Below are positions 6,620 through 11,832 of a stretch of 11,832 bases of DNA, piece by piece. Source of the DNA: Sphingomonadales bacterium (GTDB taxonomy: Bacteria; Pseudomonadota; Alphaproteobacteria; Sphingomonadales; Sphingomonadaceae); NCBI GenBank assembly GCA_027489295.1, contig JAIYAA010000377.1, positions 1-11,832 of the forward strand. Direction: 5' to 3'. Under the pieces are notes generated by a model, which was not told the origin of the DNA, ran no database searches, and worked only from the letters and a program-made list of their open reading frames with translations. The translations under genes were made by a program, and so were the position numbers. Position 1 is the first letter of the stretch. Every line of letters begins with the position of its first letter.

Positions 6620-8100
6620 GTTTCGGGATCGTCGAGCAGGGTCGCCTCGCCGACCATGACCGGCACCCCGCGGAGTACGCCCTGGAAGTTAGCCAGCGGC
6701 GACCCGAGTGTGAGCCCGTGCGTGCCGATGCGGTATTCTCGGATCGTGTCCTCGTGCGGACCCGTGCGCTTCTTAACCACGGAAACGGCGCGCCGCACCC
6801 GACCCAAGGCTTCGAAATAGCGCAGCAGGATGACGGTGTCGGCCAGATAGGTAACGTCCACCGGCGACTTCATGTCGCCGACCAGCCCGTGCTGCGCCAC
6901 CGTGAGGAAGGTCGTGGCGCCGCGACGGTTCAGATATTGGAGCAGCTCGTGCACATGAAGCACCAGCGCAGTCTCCCCCGGCATTGCGGCCTGATAGCCA
7001 TTGAGGCTGTCCAGCACGACGGTACGCGCACCGTGCGTCTCGACGCAGACGCGCACCCGTTCGGAAAATTCGCCCGGCGTCAGCTCGGCGGCATCCACCT
7101 GTTCCAGCACCAGCGCCTCGGCATCGATCATCGCCTGCAGGTCGATGCCCAGGCTCTTGGCCCGCTCGATAAGCAGCCCGCGTTCCTCGTCGAACACGAA
7201 CATTGCCGCCCGTTCGCCGCGCGCGATGGCATTGCGCACGAAGGTCAGCGTCATAATCGACTTGCCGGTGCCTGCCGGGCCCAGCACCAGCACGCTGGAG
7301 CCGCGCTCGACGCCGCCGCCCAGCAGCGCGTCGAATTCTGGCATGCCCGTGCCCAACACGGTGCGCTCCACCGGCCGCTTGTGTTCGGCCGACACCAGCC
7401 GCGGAAACACGCGCACGCCGCCGGTCTCGATCGCGAAATCGTGGAAACCGCCGCGGAACCGCCGGCCGCGATATTTGATCACCCGCAGCCGCCGGCGCTC
7501 CGCCCCATATTCGGGAGCAAGCTCCTCAAGGCGCACAACGCCGTGCGCGATCGAGTGGACGGTCTTGTCATTCGCATCGGTGGTCAGGTCGTCGAGCATC
7601 AGCACGGTAGCGTTCTGCCGCGCGAAATAGTGCTTCAGCGCCAGTATCTGCCGACGATAGCGCAGCGAACTTTGCGCAAGAAGCCGGATTTCCGATAGGC
7701 TGTCCAGCACGACGCGATCAGGGCGGACCCGCTCGAACACGTCGAAGATGCGCCGGGTGGTCTCGCCGAGCTCCAGATCCGAGGAGTAGAGCAAGCTCTG
7801 CTGCTGCTCCTCGTCGAGCAGGTTTTCCGGCGGCACCAATTCGAACAGCTCGAGGCCCTGCAGGTCCCAGCCGTGGGCCGCGGCGGTGGAGCGCAACTCT
7901 TCCTCTGTCTCGGAGAGGGTGATGTATAGGCAGCGCTCGTCCGATGCCGCGCCCGCACGCAGGAACTGCAGCGCGATCGTCGTCTTGCCCGTGCCAGGGC
8001 TGCCTTCGAGCAGGAAAACGCGCGCCCGTTCGAGGCCGCCGCTCAGCACGTCGTCGAGGCCAACGATTCCCGTGGTCGCTTGAGGGTTGGCTACGGGCAT
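6616..8100 (-). CDS. kaiC: KaiC-family double-domain ATPase
   Basis: This 494-residue protein has two RecA-like halves, as in the circadian clock ATPase KaiC. CI has Walker A GSPGTGKTT (33-41), a Glu pair in SETEEEL (63-69) and Walker B VVLDS (Asp133). CII has Walker A GPAGTGKS (274-281), FDEERG with Glu305/Glu306, and Walker B VVLDS (Asp364). Aligned by eye to cyanobacterial KaiC around ADTVILLRY, the Ser431/Thr432 phospho-sites correspond to Thr417/Tyr418, so one hydroxyl site of each type remains. The C-terminal tail is shorter than the cyanobacterial KaiA-binding tail. AGGAG lies five bases before the ATG. No kaiA or kaiB is visible, and the downstream overlapping gene is a hybrid kinase, so a signalling switch rather than a full clock is the likelier role. 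The gene symbol reflects family membership, not a proven clock function. Confidence 0.92.
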   Translation of the reverse strand: MPVANPQATTGIVGLDDVLSGGLERARVFLLEGSPGTGKTTIALQFLRAGAASDERCLYITLSETEEELRSTAAAHGWDLQGLELFELVPPENLLDEEQQQSLLYSSDLELGETTRRIFDVFERVRPDRVVLDSLSEIRLLAQSSLRYRRQILALKHYFARQNATVLMLDDLTTDANDKTVHSIAHGVVRLEELAPEYGAERRRLRVIKYRGRRFRGGFHDFAIETGGVRVFPRLVSAEHKRPVERTVLGTGMPEFDALLGGGVERGSSVLVLGPAGTGKSIMTLTFVRNAIARGERAAMFVFDEERGLLIERAKSLGIDLQAMIDAEALVLEQVDAAELTPGEFSERVRVCVETHGARTVVLDSLNGYQAAMPGETALVLHVHELLQYLNRRGATTFLTVAQHGLVGDMKSPVDVTYLADTVILLRYFEALGRVRRAVSVVKKRTGPHEDTIREYRIGTHGLTLGSPLANFQGVLRGVPVMVGEATLLDDPET

Positions 8101-8312
8101 TTGGTCTCCTGCCTAGTCCGATGCGGGGAGCCTTGCAGGCTAGCCCAATTCCGACCCTACAACTGCGAAATTGCGTTCTGTTCTGGGTCGTTAGCAAGTA
8201 AATGGCGAGGGCAATAGACCCCCCCAATCTCGAACGCTCAAAACGGGACCCTGTTCGTCTCAAGGGCCGCTTTCGGCTAGACCCGACAGCAGTGATGCCG
8301 ATTGGAGTGGCT
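8101..8312. other. Leader and upstream region of the KaiC/kinase operon
   Basis: Nothing here looks coding. The minus strand carries AGGAG (8110-8106) for kaiC. I did not find a convincing sigma-70 promoter or the GGAAC/CGTT pair of the alphaproteobacterial general stress sigma factor EcfG. CCCAATCTCG at 8223-8232 repeats exactly at 8403-8412 inside the dispersed repeat, so a decayed partial copy may be present. Confidence 0.4.
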
Positions 8313-8412
8313 CAATCTGGTCGTCAGCTGCCTCGCCCGCGGCTTTCGAAAAACGGCAGCTTTACCGCTTATCCTCAACAAAAGCGGCCCGTCGGCTAAC
8401 CACCCAATCTCG
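8313..8412 (+). repeat. Dispersed ~100-bp intergenic repeat, copy B
   Basis: This is the plus-strand counterpart of 4086-4184. It has TCTGGTCG near 8316, GCGGCTT near 8339, AACGGCAGCT at 8352-8361, AAAAGCGGCC at 8380-8389 and CACCCAAT at 8401-8408, in the same order and with nearly equal spacing. The two copies face opposite ways and enclose the KaiC/kinase operon. Confidence 0.65.
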
Positions 8413-8470
8413 GTCGTTCTGGAGATCGGATGGTGCAAGAGCTGCCGGTCCGCGCAGGCTGCGTGATGTA

Positions 8471-8490
8471 CGACAAACAGGTGTTTGTCG
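8471..8490. repeat. Perfect 8-bp hairpin at the left IS end
   Basis: CGACAAAC (8471-8478) and GTTTGTCG (8483-8490) pair around AGGT, one base beyond the transposase stop codon and within the proposed left terminal repeat. It may stop transcription out of or into the element, or be part of the transposase binding site. There is no clear T-tract. Confidence 0.55.
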
Positions 8491-8491
8491 C

Positions 8492-9910
8492 TCACCAGGC
8501 GGTCAGCGTTTCCTCAAAGAGGTCTTCCACCTTGCGCTTAACCCGGGGGAGGGGTGGGCGGCCCCGTCTCTTTGGAAGCTCGGTACTCGGATGGCCATCA
8601 TCTATCTCGCGGCGAGACGGCGCGAACACGCCCACGGACTGTGAACTGCGAGCGGGTGCATTGTTGTTCCGCTGGCGGTGATGCGGATTGGCGCTCTGCA
8701 AGGCATGCGCCATCGCGAGAGCTGCCCCGAGATGCTTGTTCTCTACGATCTCTGCCTGATTCACGCGCCGCATCTTGTCAAACACGCGATAGGGAAGGGG
8801 CTGGTCACCGTATCGCACCTCGATGCGTCCGTCGGGATACTCGCAGACATGGACGCGCTTGCGGGCCAGTGTACGCGCTAGCGGCGTCGGCTCCAGGATG
8901 AACATCGCCTTGTTGTAGTGGAGCGCCAAGGCGCCAGTGACCGAGCGCTCGACGCGCCAGACCAACTCGGCTTCTACATTCTCGTGCGGTGCAAGCGGCC
9001 GATGCGCGTCGCGGGGGTCTGCAGGCGGGCAGGAGAACTGAGCATTGTGGCGCAAGAGGTAAGAGGGGAGGAAGGTGTTGGCCTCTTCGATGGAGGAGAT
9101 GCCTTCAAGCCGCATCGCTTTGACGAGGCGATTCTGGAGCGTGCTGTTTGCCCGCTCGACCCGCCCCTTGGCCTGCGGCGAGTTGGCGCAGATGATCTCC
9201 ACGCCTAGCTTGTCGAGGGCGCGGCCCAGGTGCGACATGCCGTCGCTGTCGGCGGTCGCGCGGTTGTTCCGAAAGGCGCTGTGCTTGTCCGAATAGAAGG
9301 CGATCGGCTTGCCGTGGCGCTCTAAATAGGTGCGTGTCGCTTGCAGGTAGGAGAGGGCGCTCTCGCTCTCCGCCATCTCGAGGTGCATCAGCTCGCTCGT
9401 GGCATCGTCGATATAGACCAGCAAGCTGCAGCGAGGGCCGCGGCCCTCGAACCAGTCATGGTCTGAGCCATCGACCTGGATGAGCTCGCCGCGGCGCTCG
9501 CGCCGGTTGCGGGTCTGGTGGAGCTTGGCGCGCTTGGCTGCCTTGGCCTGCCAGAGGCCGGCGCCGATCATCAGTTGCCGCAGCGTCTCATGCGAAATCG
9601 TTATGCTGTGGCGCTCGGCCAGATACTCGGCCGCCAGCGTCGGGCCAAAATCGGGGTAGCGCTGGCGGACGATGGCGACGACATCCTCACGAAAGGCATC
9701 GCTCAGCCGCCGGTTGCTTGGGCGCCCGCGCTTCCGCGACACCAGGCCAGCAGCGCCGTCAGCGCGTAGCCGGCGGAGCAGCCGATATAGCTGACTGCGC
9801 TCCAGTCCGAGCAGCTGCATAGCCCGAGCTGGCCGAAGCTCGCCGCGCTCGAGCCGCATCAAGGTGTCAAACCGGTAGATCTCGGTATCGCTCATCGCCA
9901 GCACCGCCAT
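8492..9910 (-). CDS. ISNCY/IS1202-family DDE transposase
   Basis: This 472-residue protein catalyses cutting and joining of the element's ends. An N-terminal helix-turn-helix region (about 12-60, with LLGLERSQLYRLLRRLRADG) is followed by an RGRP motif and a second helical region with SHETLRQLM (106-114). An RNase H-like core follows. Its catalytic triad is best read as Asp147 (LIQVDGSDHDWFEG), Asp208 (FYSDKHSAFR) and Glu252 (KGRVERANSTLQNRL), matching the DDE pattern of this transposase group. A long C-terminal domain ends in RRGRPPLPRVKRKVEDLFEE. The frame is intact with no shift or stop, so the enzyme could be active. The ATG at 9910 has GAGGG nine bases upstream; Met6 (MSDTEIYRFD) is an alternative start. 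The gene sits in the same direction as the operon to its left and the receptor gene to its right. Confidence 0.93.
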   Translation of the reverse strand: MAVLAMSDTEIYRFDTLMRLERGELRPARAMQLLGLERSQLYRLLRRLRADGAAGLVSRKRGRPSNRRLSDAFREDVVAIVRQRYPDFGPTLAAEYLAERHSITISHETLRQLMIGAGLWQAKAAKRAKLHQTRNRRERRGELIQVDGSDHDWFEGRGPRCSLLVYIDDATSELMHLEMAESESALSYLQATRTYLERHGKPIAFYSDKHSAFRNNRATADSDGMSHLGRALDKLGVEIICANSPQAKGRVERANSTLQNRLVKAMRLEGISSIEEANTFLPSYLLRHNAQFSCPPADPRDAHRPLAPHENVEAELVWRVERSVTGALALHYNKAMFILEPTPLARTLARKRVHVCEYPDGRIEVRYGDQPLPYRVFDKMRRVNQAEIVENKHLGAALAMAHALQSANPHHRQRNNNAPARSSQSVGVFAPSRREIDDGHPSTELPKRRGRPPLPRVKRKVEDLFEETLTAW

Positions 9911-9971
9911 CGCTACACACCCTCATTGTCGAGGGCGCCCATGGACACGATCGCCTCAGCGAAAGCATGCT

Positions 9972-10005
9972 TGTGCCATTTCAAATTTGCTGAGCTGTGC
10001 CATTT
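9972..10005. repeat. Direct repeat in the right IS end
   Basis: TGTGCCATTT occurs at 9972-9981 and 9996-10005, 24 bp apart, between the transposase start and the proposed right terminus. Repeated blocks close to one end are common transposase-binding sites; the spacing also fits a transposase promoter region with an operator. Confidence 0.5.
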
Positions 10006-10038
10006 GTACGTTGCGCTTACACCTCCGGGCCACTCTCC

Positions 10039-10066
10039 GATATCGATAATACATGTTATGTAAAGT
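10039..10066 (+). other. dif-like XerC/XerD recombination site
   Basis: The 28 bases have dif architecture: an 11-bp left arm ending in ATAA (10039-10049, GATATCGATAA), a 6-bp centre TACATG (10050-10055), and an 11-bp right arm TTATGTAAAGT (10056-10066). The right arm differs at only one base from the XerD arm of Bacillus subtilis dif (TTATGTAAACT) and shares TTATGT with the E. coli arm. The left arm keeps the ATAA of the E. coli XerC arm but its outer half is less similar. It stands out as AT-rich in GC-rich DNA between a terminator hairpin and an IS. Whether it is the chromosomal dif or a plasmid pdif cannot be told from the window. Confidence 0.6.
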
Positions 10067-10082
10067 CGCCGACGGAACGATC

Positions 10083-10112
10083 GGGAAGGGCGAGCACGGC
10101 CGCGCCCTTCCC
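10083..10112 (-). terminator. Terminator hairpin of the TonB-dependent receptor gene
   Basis: Perfect 10-bp arms GGGAAGGGCG (10083-10092) and CGCCCTTCCC (10103-10112) surround a 10-base loop, 11 bp after the receptor stop codon. The T-tract after it on the minus strand is poor, but the strength and position of the stem fit a terminator. It also separates the receptor transcript from the dif-like site and the IS. Confidence 0.65.
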
Positions 10113-10123
10113 GTGTTCTTGGC

Positions 10124-11832
10124 TTACCAGTTCACCCCAAGACGGGCGTAGAGATAGCGACCGTTGAAGCCGAACGGCGAGTAGGACGGGAAGCCCAGCA
10201 CGCCGGTCGAGTTGTTGGCGACGATCGTTCGATCCGGATAGACGTCGAACAGGTTGCTGGCGCCGATCGCGATCTGGGCGCCCTTGCGGGGCTGGTAGCG
10301 CAGCTCGAGGTCGCTGATCAGATGCTGCCCGGTATGGATGTCGGCGGCGGGCGTCGTGCCGGGCTGGTTGACGTCGCCATAATAGGTACCGCGCACGGTG
10401 ATGCCCACGGGGCCCCTGGTCCAATCGATCGTGCCGGTCACCTTCTCGCCGGGCGTACCCTGCTCGATCGTCAGCACGCGGCTTCGTGCGAACAGCACCG
10501 GTGCGGGATTCACGGTCGCGGTGCTGGTCGGCACGCGGGTGACGACGATCTCGTTGACGTTGCCGGCCAAGGTGAAGTCGAACGCGCCCGCCGCGTTCGC
10601 TGCATCGCCGATCCGGTAATGCGCCACCGCATCGATGCCGCGGGTCCGCGAGCGCAGGCCGTTGATGAAGAAGCGCGCCGACGGCACGTTGAACGGCGCG
10701 AGAATCGCCGCGACCTGCGGGCTGAAGCTCGACTGGATGTTCTCCGAAAGCGCCAGCTGATCGCGCAGACGGATCTCGTACGCGTCGACGCTGAGGTCGA
10801 AGCCGCCGGCGCGGATCACCGTGCCGAGCGAGAGATTGGTGGACTTTTCCGGCTGCAGCGGCTTGCCGCCCAGTGCGGCCGCCACGGGCGTGGTCGACGG
10901 GAAGGTACCGGTGAGGACCGGCGTTCCGTTTTGCACGACCTGGGCGATTGAGGTGAAATATTGCTGCTGCAGGCTCGGCGCGCGGAAGCCGGTCGACACG
11001 GTGCCGCGCAGCGCGAACCACTTGGCGACATCATAGCGTGCCGAGAGCTTGCCGTTGGCGGTGTCGCCAAAGTCCGAATAATGTTCGCCGCGGACCGCGA
11101 CGTCGACCAGGAACGCCTGGGTCACCTGCGCTTCGAGATCGACATAGCCCGAGATGCTGCGCCGCGAGCGCTGGATCGCGTTGACCGGCGCGAACCCGCC
11201 AAAGCCCTGCGCACCCGACCCCTCATACGAGGCCTGCTCGCCCGGTGTGATCTTGTAGCCCTCGCGCCGCCCCTCGGCACCGAAGGCGAGGTTGAGCGAC
11301 TGCAGGACATCGAACTTGCGGCGCACGTCCAGTCCGGCGACCCACTGGTCGAAGATCACCGCGCCGTCATAGAAGTTCTTCGGGGTCGCGGCGCCATAGG
11401 TATAGTTGGCCGAGTTGCGCGTGCGATAGGCGATCTTGTTGCGGCCATAGCCGAGATGGAGGTCAACGCCCCACGCACCGACATCGCCGTTCACGCCCAC
11501 CGCACCGACCGCGTTGGTCGACTTGGTGTTGATGATCGGCAGAAAGCCATCGGGATAGCCCGCCGTGACCACCGCCGGGGCCGCTACCCCGTTCACCGCC
11601 GCCAGACGCGGGAAGGCGGCGCTGCGCGTGTCGCGATCCTGATAGCTGGCCCAGCCATAGAGGCTAAAACCGCCGCCGATCCCCTTCCCGGCGTTGATCG
11701 TGCCGGTATATTGCTCCACCTGCGGATCACCGAAACGGCCCGTGAGGCGGTTTGCCGGCGTGGTGCGCGGATCCAGGTCGGCGCGGTTGGTCGGCTTGCG
11801 ATTGACATATTCGCCGGTGATCGTGACGAAGC
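10124..11832 (-). CDS. TonB-dependent outer-membrane receptor (C-terminal 568 residues; N-terminus outside window)
   Basis: This is the barrel part of a TonB-dependent receptor, which imports iron complexes, vitamins or glycans across the outer membrane using TonB energy. The frame is open to the window edge and starts within a barrel strand (FVTITGEYVNRKPTNRADLD), so the signal peptide, TonB box and plug are missing. Barrel signatures include YGWASYQDRDTRSAAFP, VDVAVRGEHYSDFGDTANGK, then GTVSTGFRAPSLQQQYF and LQPEKSTNLSLGTV, the conserved FRAPS and PEKS segments of the family. The chain ends in RYLYARLGVNW, with the terminal aromatic residue needed for barrel insertion. A repressed-under-iron promoter, if any, would be outside the window. 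The substrate cannot be assigned. Full-length members usually have about 700-1,000 residues. Confidence 0.93.
   Translation of the reverse strand, partial: FVTITGEYVNRKPTNRADLDPRTTPANRLTGRFGDPQVEQYTGTINAGKGIGGGFSLYGWASYQDRDTRSAAFPRLAAVNGVAAPAVVTAGYPDGFLPIINTKSTNAVGAVGVNGDVGAWGVDLHLGYGRNKIAYRTRNSANYTYGAATPKNFYDGAVIFDQWVAGLDVRRKFDVLQSLNLAFGAEGRREGYKITPGEQASYEGSGAQGFGGFAPVNAIQRSRRSISGYVDLEAQVTQAFLVDVAVRGEHYSDFGDTANGKLSARYDVAKWFALRGTVSTGFRAPSLQQQYFTSIAQVVQNGTPVLTGTFPSTTPVAAALGGKPLQPEKSTNLSLGTVIRAGGFDLSVDAYEIRLRDQLALSENIQSSFSPQVAAILAPFNVPSARFFINGLRSRTRGIDAVAHYRIGDAANAAGAFDFTLAGNVNEIVVTRVPTSTATVNPAPVLFARSRVLTIEQGTPGEKVTGTIDWTRGPVGITVRGTYYGDVNQPGTTPAADIHTGQHLISDLELRYQPRKGAQIAIGASNLFDVYPDRTIVANNSTGVLGFPSYSPFGFNGRYLYARLGVNW

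Larger units (their letters stand above)
8467..10021 (-). mobile_element. Insertion sequence, ISNCY/IS1202 type
   Basis: The element contains one intact transposase gene. Proposed ends are TGTA at 8467 (plus) and TGTA at 10021 (minus). Reading inward the ends share 8 of their first 12 bases (pattern TGTA-x-G-x3-AAC), giving a 1,555-bp element. The transposase belongs to the group long filed as ISNCY and now tied to IS1202. I see no target-site duplication next to these ends, so the boundaries are provisional; a deletion after insertion would also explain this. The right end lies 17 bp from a dif-like site. Confidence 0.7.

Noticed and set aside
5108..6820. 570-codon open frame on the plus strand opposite the hybrid kinase and the end of kaiC
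   Set aside because: The minus strand carries a complete, motif-verified kinase and KaiC. The plus-strand translation has no domain pattern and is an open antisense frame of the kind GC-rich genes produce.
6589..7698. 369-codon open frame on the plus strand opposite kaiC
   Set aside because: It is the antisense of a gene with two intact Walker A and B sets; the translation is His/Ala/Arg-rich without family features.
8546..8799. Two GGGNAGGG octamers (8546-8553 and 8792-8799) pointing towards the dif-like site, like E. coli FtsK-orienting KOPS
   Set aside because: Both lie inside the transposase gene of a mobile element, so their direction says nothing about chromosome polarity; a third match at 10083-10090 is part of a palindromic terminator stem and points both ways.

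Overview
The window comes from a high-GC alphaproteobacterium, most likely a sphingomonad (Sphingomonas or a close relative). This is inferred from the base composition, the large TonB-dependent receptor, the heavy-metal RND operon, the KaiC plus hybrid-kinase pair, and short dispersed intergenic repeats. I ran no database search, so the taxon is an inference.

Layout. (1) 1-1806, minus strand: a heavy-metal RND efflux operon, with a short lipoprotein periplasmic adaptor followed, in a TGATG stop/start overlap, by a CusA/CzcA-type pump cut off by the window edge. (2) 1957-2727, plus strand, divergent: a small polytopic membrane protein of the COG4705 type, built from four copies of one repeat. 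(3) 2841-3677, minus: a YdjC/ChbG-type carbohydrate deacetylase, flanked by an inverted pair of short repeats. (4) 3678-4615: about 940 bp with no credible gene, rich in inverted repeats and dispersed repeats. (5) 4616-8100, minus: a two-gene operon in which a double-domain KaiC ATPase overlaps by GTGA a hybrid histidine kinase (pseudo-receiver, PAS, HisKA, HATPase, receiver). No KaiA or KaiB is visible. Two related ~100-bp repeats lie on either side of this operon in opposite orientation. (6) 8467-10021: an insertion sequence with an intact 472-aa DDE transposase of the ISNCY/IS1202 type. (7) 10039-10066: a sequence with the architecture of a XerC/XerD recombination site (dif or plasmid dif), 17 bp from the proposed IS end. 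(8) 10083-11832, minus: a terminator hairpin and the C-terminal 568 residues of a TonB-dependent outer-membrane receptor whose N-terminus lies outside the window.

How it works together: the RND operon should export metal cations or similar toxic compounds, and the divergent membrane protein may share that job (context only). The KaiC/kinase pair looks like a self-contained signalling module in which ATPase state could control a phosphorelay. The IS next to a dif-like site and the repeat-rich spacers suggest a plastic region, either near the chromosome terminus or on a plasmid. The dif-like site beside the IS, the KaiC/kinase module and the repeat pairs are the most interesting points.
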